Positions 25,420-34,174 of a DNA stretch of 64,000 nucleotides are shown here, in pieces; positions within the stretch are counted from its first letter, which is position 1; the number at the start of each line of letters is the position of its first letter. A program made the position numbers and the translations under genes. Below the pieces are notes generated by a model that was not told the origin of the DNA, made no database searches, and saw only the letters and a program-made list of their open reading frames with translations. The stretch is from Bacteroidaceae bacterium (GTDB taxonomy: Bacteria; Bacteroidota; Bacteroidia; Bacteroidales; Bacteroidaceae): assembly GCA_017617315.1 (NCBI GenBank), contig JAFZWM010000025.1:43060-107059 (forward strand). Direction: 5' to 3'.

Positions 25420-26373
25420 TCAGAATCTGCCGCTTGCGCCGCCTCCGCCGAACGAACCTCCTCCGAACGAGCCGCCCGAGAAGCCTCCGCCGCCAAACGA
25501 ACTTCCTCCGCCGAAACCTCGGCCGAATCCTCTGCCAAAGCCGAAGATTATCGGTCCGCCAGAACGTCCTATGAAGTCGTCTTCGTCTCTGTCATAATCG
25601 TCCTTGAAAACGGTGTAGTTGCAGTTCTTGCACACATAGCATCTGCGGTAGTGCTTGTATCTCACTCCGTTTCGCATTACTGTGCCGATAAAAGTCTCGT
25701 TAATCATGTTGAAGCCGTGCTTTCCGCATTTCGGGCATCTTTTGCGTTGCCGGTTTGCATAATATCCGGCAGCAATCAGAATCCCGCCGACAAAGAGAAG
25801 CAGGAACATCGGCATCAGAGAATCGTCGCCGCCCTCTATCGGAGAATTTGTGAATCCGTGCAGTTCCGTGTCGCCCTCAGTGTACTTCTTTATCGCCTCA
25901 ACGGTTGCAATCATGGCGGCGTCCCAGTTGCCTTCTTTCAGATGCGGGAGCATGTATCTGTTCTCGATTCTCTTGCAGATGGCATCGGGAAGCGTTCCTT
26001 CGAGTCCGCGACCCGTAAGGATTGTGTATTGCCGGTCTTCGGTCGAGAGAAGGATTACGAGTCCTGTGTTCTTCTCCTTGTGTCCGGGCTTGTGAAGCTG
26101 CGCCAGTTCGAATGCAAAACTGAACGAGTCTTCGTTCTCCATCTTTCTCACTACAACCAGAATAGTCTGAATGCCCTTGTTGGCTTCGAGCCACGAAAGG
26201 GTAGAGTCGATGCGCGCAATGGCTGCATCGCTCAGCACTCCATCGGGATTGCAGGCATATTTGGTTCTGTCCTGCAAGTGAACCATCGGAATGTCGGCTG
26301 GCTTGTGGCCTGCGGCAAAGACGGCAATGCTGATTACTGACAGCAGAAGAAAACCGAAGAATCTTTTTGTCAT
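25420..26373 (-). CDS. TPM-domain (YgcG-like) membrane protein
   Basis: The 317-residue product has a signal peptide (ending VFAAG), a TPM domain to about residue 165 (NPDGVLSDAAIARIDSTL, NTGLVILLSTEDRQYTILTGRGLEG), a membrane segment (MFLLLFVGGILIAAGYYA), a four-cysteine zinc-ribbon-like segment (CPKCGKHG, CYVCKNCN), and a Gly/Phe/Ser-rich tail of FGGG repeats. The start codon at 26373 lies two bases after the aroE stop. This layout is usual for LemA-linked YgcG proteins; biochemical role unknown. Confidence 0.88.
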   Translation of the reverse strand: MTKRFFGFLLLSVISIAVFAAGHKPADIPMVHLQDRTKYACNPDGVLSDAAIARIDSTLSWLEANKGIQTILVVVRKMENEDSFSFAFELAQLHKPGHKEKNTGLVILLSTEDRQYTILTGRGLEGTLPDAICKRIENRYMLPHLKEGNWDAAMIATVEAIKKYTEGDTELHGFTNSPIEGGDDSLMPMFLLLFVGGILIAAGYYANRQRKRCPKCGKHGFNMINETFIGTVMRNGVRYKHYRRCYVCKNCNYTVFKDDYDRDEDDFIGRSGGPIIFGFGRGFGRGFGGGSSFGGGGFSGGSFGGGSFGGGGASGRF

Positions 26374-26375
26374 TA

Positions 26376-27128
26376 TCAATAGCGTGTGCTGTTCCAGAAT
26401 CGCCAGCTGTCGAAGGCTTGCAGCAACAGCATCTCGAGTCCGTTCTTGACCTTGGCTCCGCGCTCCGCGCCCTTGCGCATGAACAGAGTCTGGTCGGGGT
26501 TATAGATGAGGTCGTAAAGTAGGTTCTTCTCTGTTATGGCCTCGTAAGGCAGGTCGGGACACTCATCGGTGTGCGGATACATTCCGCAAGGCGTGCAGTT
26601 TACAATCACGTTGTATTCCTGAATTACCTCGGGAGTGATGTCCTTGTACTGAACCGTTCCAGCCATGTTCTTTCTTGATACGAAAATGCCTTCGATGCCC
26701 AGTTTCTTCAGTCCGTGGAATATGGCTTTAGAGGCTCCTCCTGTGCCAAGGATGAGAGCCTTCTTGTGATGGCTTTCGAGCATTGGCTCGATGCTCTGCG
26801 TAAATCCCACGATGTCGGAGTTGTATCCTATCAGTCTTGGCTCGCCCTTTGCGTTGCGCTCGATGCGTATTACGTTTACCGCGCCGATGGCTCTGGCGTC
26901 GGTCGTAACTTCATCAAGATATGAGATTACTTTTTCCTTGTACGGGATAGTAACATTAAGGCCGCATAGGTTCTTGTTCTCTGCAATCACGGCTGGGAGG
27001 TCGTCGATTGTAGGAATCTCGAAGTTAACGTATTCGGCATCAATGTTCTCGTTGGAGAATTTCTCGTTAAAGTAGCCTTTTGAGAACGAGTGTCCAAGAG
27101 GATTGCCAATAAGTCCGTATTTATCCAT
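26376..27128 (-). CDS. aroE: shikimate dehydrogenase
   Basis: The 250-residue enzyme reduces 3-dehydroshikimate with NADPH in aromatic amino acid synthesis. Signatures are GLIGNPLGHSFS, the catalytic Lys in NVTIPYKEKV, GAVNVI, GYNSDIVGF (NSD where NTD is common), the nucleotide-binding LILGTGGASKAI, and VNCTPCGMYP. It is slightly short of the E. coli length but complete. It lies 12 bases after menG. Confidence 0.93.
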   Translation of the reverse strand: MDKYGLIGNPLGHSFSKGYFNEKFSNENIDAEYVNFEIPTIDDLPAVIAENKNLCGLNVTIPYKEKVISYLDEVTTDARAIGAVNVIRIERNAKGEPRLIGYNSDIVGFTQSIEPMLESHHKKALILGTGGASKAIFHGLKKLGIEGIFVSRKNMAGTVQYKDITPEVIQEYNVIVNCTPCGMYPHTDECPDLPYEAITEKNLLYDLIYNPDQTLFMRKGAERGAKVKNGLEMLLLQAFDSWRFWNSTRY

Positions 27129-27140
27129 AAGTTGTTGTGT

Positions 27141-27875
27141 TTATTTTTCTGCTACAAACATTGTGCAGATACCAAAAGTTAATCGTTCAAAATATGCTTT
27201 TCTGAATCCTGCTTTCAGCAACACCTGCTTCATTGTCTCGGCCTGCGGAAAGGCCTCCATGCTCTGCGGCAGGTATGTGTATGCACTGGCATCTTTCGAG
27301 ATTATTCTGCCCGCCATTGGCATTATGATGTGCGAGTAGAAGTGGAACAGCTGTTTCATAGGGAAATGCTGAGGTACGGACAGCTCCAATATAATAAGGT
27401 GTCCTCCAGGGCTGAGTACGCGGTGCATTTCTTTCAGACAGATGTCGAGGTTTTCGAAGTTTCTTACTCCGAAGGCTGATATGATGGAACTGAAGCGGTT
27501 GTCGTCGAAGCTCATCTGTGCGCAGTCTTCCTTCTGGAATCTGATTCTGTCTTCGAGCCCTTCCTTCTTTACCTTCTCGCGTCCTATGTTCATCATGCCC
27601 TCCGAGATGTCTACTCCCAGAACCTCTTTCGGATTGGCTTTTTTGCAGGCGATTATTGCAAAGTCTCCCGTGCCTGTGGCTATGTCGAGTACAGATTCCG
27701 GCTTTAGTCCGGCCAGAAGTTTTATCGCCTTGTTGCGCCAGTATTTGTCGATGCCCCACGAGAGCGAGTGGTTCAGAGTGTCGTAAGAGTGTGCAATCTT
27801 ATCGAACATCTTCTCCACCTGCTCTCTCTTGGAGCCGTCAACTCCATAAGGCTTTATTGTTTCTTGTTTATACAC
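27141..27875 (-). CDS. menG: demethylmenaquinone methyltransferase (UbiE/MenG family)
   Basis: The 244-residue methyltransferase catalyses the last step of menaquinone synthesis with S-adenosylmethionine. Visible motifs: [19 protein letters not shown] at the start, SAM motif [35 protein letters not shown], and [16 protein letters not shown]. It lies between aroE and purC with gaps of 12 and 15 bases. A menaquinone role fits an anaerobe with quinone-dependent respiration. Confidence 0.94.
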   Translation of the reverse strand: MYKQETIKPYGVDGSKREQVEKMFDKIAHSYDTLNHSLSWGIDKYWRNKAIKLLAGLKPESVLDIATGTGDFAIIACKKANPKEVLGVDISEGMMNIGREKVKKEGLEDRIRFQKEDCAQMSFDDNRFSSIISAFGVRNFENLDICLKEMHRVLSPGGHLIILELSVPQHFPMKQLFHFYSHIIMPMAGRIISKDASAYTYLPQSMEAFPQAETMKQVLLKAGFRKAYFERLTFGICTMFVAEK

Positions 27876-27890
27876 CTTATGATATTATTT

Positions 27891-28835
27891 TTACTTGTTA
27901 AGGTATGCCTTTACGTTTGCCTCGATGCGTGCAGCAATGTCGCCGTCTACGGCAGCCTTGTCGAATTTCTCGCCAACGATGCCTTCGTAAAGTTCGATGT
28001 AGCGGTCTGATACGCTGTTTACATACTCGTCGGTCATCTCAGGAACCTGCTGTCCTGCCTGTCCCATGAAGTTGTTCTCGATGAGCCACTGGCGAACGAA
28101 TTCCTTTGAAAGCTGCTTCTGTGGCTCGCCCTTTGCGAATTTCTCTTCGTAGCCTTCGGCATAGAAGTAGCGGCTTGAATCAGGAGTGTGTATTTCGTCG
28201 ATGAGGTAAATCTTGCCGTCGCGCTTTCCGAACTCGTATTTTGTGTCAACGAGGATGAGTCCGCGCTGTGCTGCTATCTGTGAGCCGCGCTCAAACAGGG
28301 CGTATGTGTACTGCTCCATCTGCTCGTAGTCTTCCTTGCTTACGATGCCCTGAGCAATGATTTCTTCCTTAGAGATGTTCTCGTCGTGTCCCTCGTCGGC
28401 CTTTGTTGTTGGGGTGATGATTGGGTGTGGGAACTTCTCGTTCTCGCGCATTCCGTCAGGCAGCTGAACTCCGCAGAGTGTGCGTTTTCCTGCCTTGTAT
28501 TCTCTCCAAGCCGAGCCTGTGAGGTAGCCGCGGATAATCATCTCAACGCGGAATCCTTCGCATTTCAATCCCACTGTTACCATTGGGTCTGGAGTTGCAA
28601 GTTTCCAGTTAGGAACGATGTCTGATGTTGCGTCGAGGAATTTTGCAGCAATCTGGTTAAGAACCTGTCCTTTGAAAGGGATGCCTTTTGGCAGGATAAC
28701 GTCGAATGCCGATATGCGGTCGGTCGCAACCATTACCATGATGTCGTCGTTGATGTTGTATACATCACGAACCTTGCCGTGATAAACGCTTTTCTGTCCC
28801 GGAAACTGAAACTCAGTCTTTGTTAATGCTTTCAT
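27891..28835 (-). CDS. purC: SAICAR synthetase
   Basis: The 314-residue enzyme joins CAIR and aspartate using ATP in purine synthesis. It is the longer eukaryote/Bacteroidetes-like form. Seen: [10 protein letters not shown] (ATP-binding loop), [48 protein letters not shown], and [16 protein letters not shown]. It lies 23 bases after phoH. Confidence 0.95.
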   Translation of the reverse strand: MKALTKTEFQFPGQKSVYHGKVRDVYNINDDIMVMVATDRISAFDVILPKGIPFKGQVLNQIAAKFLDATSDIVPNWKLATPDPMVTVGLKCEGFRVEMIIRGYLTGSAWREYKAGKRTLCGVQLPDGMRENEKFPHPIITPTTKADEGHDENISKEEIIAQGIVSKEDYEQMEQYTYALFERGSQIAAQRGLILVDTKYEFGKRDGKIYLIDEIHTPDSSRYFYAEGYEEKFAKGEPQKQLSKEFVRQWLIENNFMGQAGQQVPEMTDEYVNSVSDRYIELYEGIVGEKFDKAAVDGDIAARIEANVKAYLNK

Positions 28836-28858
28836 TTTTTTTATGTTGTTTAACTTTA

Positions 28859-29854
28859 TTAGTTCTTGCTGTTGGATGATTCTTTCGACTTTTTGAATGC
28901 CGCCTGCTTTTCGGCCTGCGACTTGTCGAATTTGTCGTAGGCCTCGACAATTCTTGTTACAAGTTTGTGGCGTACGATGTCCTTCTGGTTCATCTCGATG
29001 AACGATATGCCCTTTACACCTTTCAGAATCTGTTGCGCCTCGAGCAGTCCGGAGCGCGTTGATGGCGGAAGGTCAATCTGCGAAGCGTCTCCAGTTACTA
29101 TCATCTTTGTGTTCTGTCCCATTCGGGTCAGGAACATCTTAATCTGTGCGTTGGTGGTGTTCTGTGCTTCGTCGAGGATGACCACAGCGTCGTTTAGTGT
29201 TCTTCCTCGCATGAAGGCGAGCGGTGCTATCTGAATCACGTTGTTTTCCATATACTCTTTCAGCTTGTTAGCCGGAATCATGTCTTCAAGAGCATCATAT
29301 AACGGTTGCAGATATGGGTCAATCTTTTCTTTCATGTCGCCGGGCAGGAAGCCGAGTTTCTCGCCGGCTTCGACGGCTGGGCGGCTGAGTATTATCTTTC
29401 GGATTACTTTATTCTTCAGCAGTTTTATTGCCAGTGCTATGGCTATGTATGTCTTGCCTGAACCTGCCGGGCCGATGGCAAAAATCATGTCGTTCTTTTC
29501 GAACTCCTTTACCAGTTTCTTTTGGTTTTCGCTTCTTGGTGTTATTGGCTTTCCTGTGGTGCTGTAGACAATAACTTCGTCGCTGCTTTCCTTCTTTGTG
29601 CGCTTGCCTTCCATTATGTCGTGGATGGCTTCATTGTCGAGAGAATTGAACGTGGCACAATGTTTTTGCAGCTTTAGTATATTTTCTTCAAAGGCGCACA
29701 ATTCTTCCTCGTCTCCCATTACCTTTATTACGTTTCCGCGCGCAACAATTCTGAGTTTGGGATAGTAGGCTTTTATTTGCTGGAAGTTGTTGTTATTGAC
29801 TCCGTAGAATACTACGGGGTCGATGTCTTCGAGTACAATGTGTCGTTCTATCAT
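28859..29854 (-). CDS. phoH: PhoH-like ATPase
   Basis: The 331-residue cytoplasmic protein has an N-terminal KH-like region and a PhoH P-loop domain with [14 protein letters not shown] (Walker A), [19 protein letters not shown], and [11 protein letters not shown] (Walker B), ending with [10 protein letters not shown]. PhoH proteins are linked to RNA metabolism, but their exact function is open. It is the first gene of the run ending at purM and has a -7 box 23 bases upstream. Confidence 0.93.
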   Translation of the reverse strand: MIERHIVLEDIDPVVFYGVNNNNFQQIKAYYPKLRIVARGNVIKVMGDEEELCAFEENILKLQKHCATFNSLDNEAIHDIMEGKRTKKESSDEVIVYSTTGKPITPRSENQKKLVKEFEKNDMIFAIGPAGSGKTYIAIALAIKLLKNKVIRKIILSRPAVEAGEKLGFLPGDMKEKIDPYLQPLYDALEDMIPANKLKEYMENNVIQIAPLAFMRGRTLNDAVVILDEAQNTTNAQIKMFLTRMGQNTKMIVTGDASQIDLPPSTRSGLLEAQQILKGVKGISFIEMNQKDIVRHKLVTRIVEAYDKFDKSQAEKQAAFKKSKESSNSKN

Positions 29855-29876
29855 TTACCAAATGCAATATACGCTG

Positions 29877-29884
29877 CAAATTTA
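29877..29884 (-). promoter_or_regulatory. -7 box at the head of the phoH-purM run
   Basis: The minus strand reads TAAATTTG, matching TAnnTTTG, just upstream of phoH. No other convincing box was seen between the seven genes. Confidence 0.55.
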
Positions 29885-30016
29885 ATCTTTTTATTTTTAA
29901 CTTTGGTTTTTATGCGGTTGTTTTTTTCCGAACGCCGATAATTAAGTCTTGTTTTTGCTTCCGAAGTCCGATGATTGGCGTTTTTTCTGCTGCCGAGAAA
30001 GGGCAGAGCCCGACTT

Positions 30017-32050
30017 TTACTGATTCAAGTCGGGCTCGATGTATTTGAACTGTCCCCAGAATTCGTTCTCGCGATATTTCTGCACACTCGTGTCCGGAAC
30101 TATGAGGATTGCCTTCTGCAATGTACTGCTGCTGAACATCTTGCTTGTAGCCATGTAGAAGGGCTTGAACCAGTTTACCTTTACGTTTTGCAGATTGTTG
30201 CAGTTCTCGAATATCTTTTCGCCGAATTTCGTGGCACTTGCCGGAATCTCGATGTAGCTTAGTTTGTCGCATCCCTCGAAGGCAAACGGCTGAATGGATG
30301 TTACCGTAGGGGCGATGTTGTATTTCTCCATGTTGCCGAAGGCCTTGAATAGCGTCGTCTTGCTTTTGTTATACATTATATTATTGTCTGTGCAGTACAT
30401 CGGATTGTCCTTGTCAATCTCTATTTCCTTCAGATTTGTGCAGTTGTAGAACACGAGCGACTTGATGTTCACAACCGATGGCGGAATGGATACCTTTTCC
30501 AGCTTGTCGCATCGCGCAAAGGCGCACGCATCGATTGTCTCGACGTGGTTGCCGACTATGATTTCCGTAAGTTCGTCGTTTCCGCTGAATGCATGTGGCA
30601 TTATCTCTATAACCGAATCGGGTACTTTGTACGAGCCAGCCAGAGAGTATGCCTTTATAATCTCGGTTCCTTGTTTGTTGAAGAGAACGTTGCCCTTAGT
30701 CGTGAAGTTCGCATTCCTTTCATCAACCCAGAATTCCTTGATATTGTCGCAAGGACTAAAGGCACGGCTTCCAATAACCTTCACGTTCTTCGAGATTCTT
30801 ACTTTCTTCAGCTCGTTGTGGCTCGAAAAGGCCAGATGGCTTATTTCGGTAACGGATTCGGGTGTGTCGAACTCGGTGATGTGTCCGAAGGCATATATAA
30901 TCTTCGTCTTGTCTTTGTTGTACAGAACGTATTCGTCTGATGTGAAGAAGCCGTTGTTCTCGTCAACCGTAAGGTTTGTCAGGCTGGTGCATCCGTTGAA
31001 TGCGCCTCGGCTTATCTGCGTAACCTTGGCAGGAATGACAATCTTCTCAAGCCCCGAATTGTAAAAGGCGTTTGCGTTGATGGCCGTAATCGTCTCCGGA
31101 AGCTTTATTGTCTTGAGCGATGAGCATCCGCTGAACATTCCGTTCGAAATCTCTGTAAGATGGTTTGGCAGAGTTACGTTTTTCAGATTTTGGCATCGGA
31201 TGAATAGTTGTGAGCCTGTTTTCAGAATACTGTTCGGCAAGACAACCGACGCCAGCCTTGTGCAGTTGCCAAACATTTCGTGCGGAAGCGTATGAGTGCC
31301 TTCTTGAATTGTAACGCTCTGAATGTCAGTACATCCGAAGAATGCGCCTTCGCCAATGAACTCGGTCTTTGGCAGATGGAGCGACTCGAGGCTTTCACAG
31401 TCTTCGAAACAATATATTCCTATTGATTTCAGCGATTTCGGAAAGTTTATTTTCTTGAGAGAACTGCATTCCTTGAATGCTTTGTCTGCGATAACGGAGA
31501 GGGACGACGGCATAACGACAGAGAAAAGCTTCGTGCATCCGCGGAAGGCACAGAAGTCAATCTTCGAAACTCCATTTGGGATTACGATGTTAGTGAGATT
31601 TGTGCAGCCCGTAAAGCAACATTCGCTTATTGTCGTCAGGTTCTGCGGAAGCTGAATGCCGTCGAGCATCTTGCACGAACGGAATGCGTATTTGCCTATC
31701 TCCGAAGTCGAATTCGGGATGTTTATCTCTCTCAGCGATGTGCATGTTGAGAATGCGCTGTTTCCGATTCTCTTCAGTTTGGCTTCAATGTTTACGCTTA
31801 TCAGATTTGTGTTGCTCGAGAATGCATCGTCGCTAATTGCAACGACCTCGTAGCTCGTCTTGTTGTATTCAACTTTTTTCGGAATTGTAACGTCGCCGAC
31901 ATAGTGCATGTTCCTCTTTGCCGTAACCTCAACCGTGTTATTCGCCAGTCGGTTATAGCCAATGTCATCAACGATAAAATCCTGTGCCATGCAGTTTGTC
32001 GTCAATAAAATTCCAATCGTTATAATAAATTCTCTCGGTTTGGTCTTCAT
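30017..32050 (-). CDS. BspA-type leucine-rich-repeat surface protein
   Basis: The 677-residue exported protein (signal peptide ending TTNCMAQ) consists almost entirely of LRR_5 repeats about 22-23 residues long, of the form AFxxCxxLxxIxIPxSVxxIGxxxF. Examples are NSAFSTCTSLREINIPNST and FRGCTKLFSVVMPSSL. Similar proteins of oral and gut Bacteroidetes and of Trichomonas bind host surfaces or other bacteria. The start at 32050 is chosen because the signal peptide begins there and a -7 box lies 43 bases upstream. A hairpin at 30007-30037 overlaps the stop codon and may end the transcript. Confidence 0.87.
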   Translation of the reverse strand: MKTKPREFIITIGILLTTNCMAQDFIVDDIGYNRLANNTVEVTAKRNMHYVGDVTIPKKVEYNKTSYEVVAISDDAFSSNTNLISVNIEAKLKRIGNSAFSTCTSLREINIPNSTSEIGKYAFRSCKMLDGIQLPQNLTTISECCFTGCTNLTNIVIPNGVSKIDFCAFRGCTKLFSVVMPSSLSVIADKAFKECSSLKKINFPKSLKSIGIYCFEDCESLESLHLPKTEFIGEGAFFGCTDIQSVTIQEGTHTLPHEMFGNCTRLASVVLPNSILKTGSQLFIRCQNLKNVTLPNHLTEISNGMFSGCSSLKTIKLPETITAINANAFYNSGLEKIVIPAKVTQISRGAFNGCTSLTNLTVDENNGFFTSDEYVLYNKDKTKIIYAFGHITEFDTPESVTEISHLAFSSHNELKKVRISKNVKVIGSRAFSPCDNIKEFWVDERNANFTTKGNVLFNKQGTEIIKAYSLAGSYKVPDSVIEIMPHAFSGNDELTEIIVGNHVETIDACAFARCDKLEKVSIPPSVVNIKSLVFYNCTNLKEIEIDKDNPMYCTDNNIMYNKSKTTLFKAFGNMEKYNIAPTVTSIQPFAFEGCDKLSYIEIPASATKFGEKIFENCNNLQNVKVNWFKPFYMATSKMFSSSTLQKAILIVPDTSVQKYRENEFWGQFKYIEPDLNQ

Positions 32051-32092
32051 AATATAACTTATCTCTCTTATTTTCTTTATCTTGTAACGTCG

Positions 32093-32100
32093 CAAAGATA
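32093..32100 (-). promoter_or_regulatory. -7 box of the BspA-like gene
   Basis: The minus strand reads TATCTTTG, matching TAnnTTTG. Confidence 0.6.
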
Positions 32101-32152
32101 CAATATTTAGCGATTTATTTGTTAAAAAATGTAATTTTTTTGCTCATTTTCA

Positions 32153-32181
32153 TTGTGGATTGGCAAAAATGTATAATTTTG
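32153..32181 (+). promoter_or_regulatory. promoter of etfB-etfA-acd
   Basis: TTG at 32153-32155 and TAATTTTG at 32174-32181 are 18 bases apart. The start codon of etfB is 72 bases downstream, leaving a leader of about 65 bases. Confidence 0.65.
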
Positions 32182-32186
32182 CGTAG

Positions 32187-32212
32187 CTTAGCGGTGGGGT
32201 AGGCACCGTAAG
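32187..32212 (+). other. hairpin in the etfB 5' leader
   Basis: CTTAGCGGTG and CACCGTAAG pair over nine positions with a single bulged G, around the loop GGGTAGG. There is no T-run after it, so it is not a simple terminator. It may stabilise or regulate the transcript. Confidence 0.45.
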
Positions 32213-32253
32213 GTTAAACTTGAATGTAATTATAATTATAACTTATAACAAAT

Positions 32254-33141
32254 ATGAGCTTAAAAATCGTAGTTCTTGCAAAGCAGGTTCCCGATACACG
32301 AAATGTGGGTCCTGATGCAATGACACCGGAAGGCACAGTGAATCGCTCTGCTCTTCCAGCAATCTTCAACCCCGAAGATATGAATGCTCTTGAGCAGGCA
32401 TTGAGACTGAAAGATGAAAATCCCGGTTCAACAGTAACAGTTGTCACAATGGGTCCCGGACGTGCTGCCGAGGTTATCCGCGAGGCTATGTATCGTGGTG
32501 CCGACGGCGGTTATCTGCTAACCGACCGCGCTTTTGCCGGAGCTGATACTCTGGCTACTTCATATGCGCTTGCAACTGCCATAAAGCACGTTGCTCCTGA
32601 TGTCGACCTTATTATCGGTGGTCGTCAGGCTATCGATGGCGATACTGCGCAGGTTGGTCCTCAGGTGGCAGAAAAACTGGGCTTGAACCAGATTACATAC
32701 ACCGAGGAAATCCTTAGCTGCAAGGATGGCCGTATCACCGTAAAGCGTCACATCGACGGCGGTGTAGAGACTGTTGAGAGTGCATTGCCTCTTGTCCTTA
32801 CCGTAAACGGTTCGGCTGCTCCATGCCGTCCTCGCAACGCAAAGCTTGTAATGAAGTACAAGCGCGCACTTGCTCCGATGGAGTTGGAAAAGGATACAAC
32901 ATATGCCGATCTTCCTTATGCCGACCAGTACGAGAAGAAACCTTATCTGAAGATTGGTCAGCTTAGCTGCGCCGACGTTAACGCTGATTTGAGTCAGTGC
33001 GGTCTTGCTGGTTCTCCAACAAAGGTTAAGAATGTCGAGAACATCGTCTTCAAGGCTAAGGAAAGTAAAGTATTAACAAGTTCTGATGCCGATATGAACG
33101 GACTAATTCAGGAACTTTTGGCTAACCATACAATAGGATAA
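32254..33141 (+). CDS. etfB: electron transfer flavoprotein beta subunit
   Basis: The 295-residue protein has EtfB signatures: IVVLAKQVPDT, NPEDMNALEQALRLKD, VTMGPGRAAEVIREAM, LLTDRAFAGADTLATSYALA, IIGGRQAIDGDTAQVGPQVAE. The TDRAFxGADTxATS stretch resembles Etf proteins that hold a second FAD and bifurcate electrons; that is inference. It forms a dimer with EtfA, the next gene (5-base gap), and serves the acyl-CoA dehydrogenase encoded third. Confidence 0.94.
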   Translation: MSLKIVVLAKQVPDTRNVGPDAMTPEGTVNRSALPAIFNPEDMNALEQALRLKDENPGSTVTVVTMGPGRAAEVIREAMYRGADGGYLLTDRAFAGADTLATSYALATAIKHVAPDVDLIIGGRQAIDGDTAQVGPQVAEKLGLNQITYTEEILSCKDGRITVKRHIDGGVETVESALPLVLTVNGSAAPCRPRNAKLVMKYKRALAPMELEKDTTYADLPYADQYEKKPYLKIGQLSCADVNADLSQCGLAGSPTKVKNVENIVFKAKESKVLTSSDADMNGLIQELLANHTIG

Positions 33142-33146
33142 TCAAG

Positions 33147-34169
33147 ATGAATAACGTATTTGTATATTGCGAGCTTGAAGGCACTCAGGTTGCCGAGGTA
33201 AGTCAGGAACTTTTAACAAAGGGTCGCAAGTTGGCCAATACTCTGGGCGTTCAGTTAGAGGCTGTCGCTGCCGGCTCTGGTATTGTTGGAAAGGTTGAGT
33301 CGCAGATTCTGCCTTATGGCGTTGACAAACTTCATATCTTTGATGCTCCGGGACTTGCTCCTTACACATCAAAGCCTCATACTGCCGTTCTTGTAAACTT
33401 GTTCAAGCAGGAGAACCCTCAGATCTGTCTGATGGGTGCCGATGTTGTGGGGCGCGATCTTGGTCCTCGCGTTTCGTCTGCTCTTCACAGCGGTCTTACA
33501 GCCGATTGTACATCACTCGAAATTGGTCCTCACGACGACAAGAAACTTGGCAAGCACTACGACAATCTGCTTTATCAGATTCGTCCTGCATTCGGTGGAA
33601 ACATCGTTGCAACAATCGTCAACCCGGAAAATCGCCCTCAGATGGCAACCGTTCGTAGCGGCGTTATGAAGGCTGAGATTCTCGACCCTAACTACAAGGG
33701 CGAGGTAATTGTCGAGGATGTTGCAAAGTTTGTTCCAGAGGCAGAATATGTAACAAAGGTTATCGAGCGTCATGTTGAGGCTGCAAAGAATAACCTGAAG
33801 GGTGCTCCAATCGTCGTTGCCGGCGGATATGGCGTTGGCAGCAAGGAAGGATTCGACCTTCTTTACGATTTTGCACGCGAGATTCATGCCGAGGTTGGTG
33901 CAAGCCGTGCTGCTGTCGATGCAGGCTTCTGCGACCACGACCTTCAGATTGGTCAGACAGGCGTAACCGTCCGTCCGAAAGTCTACATCGCTTGCGGAAT
34001 CTCGGGCGCAATTCAGCATGTTGCAGGTATGAAGGAGAGTGGTATCATCATCTCTATCAATACCGACGAGAATGCTCCAATCAACGCGATTGCCGACTAT
34101 GTAATCAATGGCTCGGTAGAGGAGGTTCTTCCTAAACTAATAAAGTATTACAAGCAGAATTCAAAGTAA
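33147..34169 (+). CDS. etfA: electron transfer flavoprotein alpha subunit
   Basis: The 340-residue protein carries the alpha-FAD-binding C-terminal domain: VAGGYGVGSKEGFDLLYDFAREI, GASRAAVDAGFCDHDLQIGQTG, VRPKVYIACGISGAIQHVAGM and INTDENAPINAIADY. The N-terminal half (VYCELEGTQVAEVSQELL) is the usual alpha domain I. It partners EtfB and passes electrons to or from the acyl-CoA dehydrogenase. Confidence 0.95.
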   Translation: MNNVFVYCELEGTQVAEVSQELLTKGRKLANTLGVQLEAVAAGSGIVGKVESQILPYGVDKLHIFDAPGLAPYTSKPHTAVLVNLFKQENPQICLMGADVVGRDLGPRVSSALHSGLTADCTSLEIGPHDDKKLGKHYDNLLYQIRPAFGGNIVATIVNPENRPQMATVRSGVMKAEILDPNYKGEVIVEDVAKFVPEAEYVTKVIERHVEAAKNNLKGAPIVVAGGYGVGSKEGFDLLYDFAREIHAEVGASRAAVDAGFCDHDLQIGQTGVTVRPKVYIACGISGAIQHVAGMKESGIIISINTDENAPINAIADYVINGSVEEVLPKLIKYYKQNSK

Positions 34170-34174
34170 AAGTT

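Noticed and set aside
29910..30272. 120-codon minus-strand frame between phoH and the LRR gene
   Set aside because: It overlaps the end of the LRR protein in another frame and has no recognisable features.
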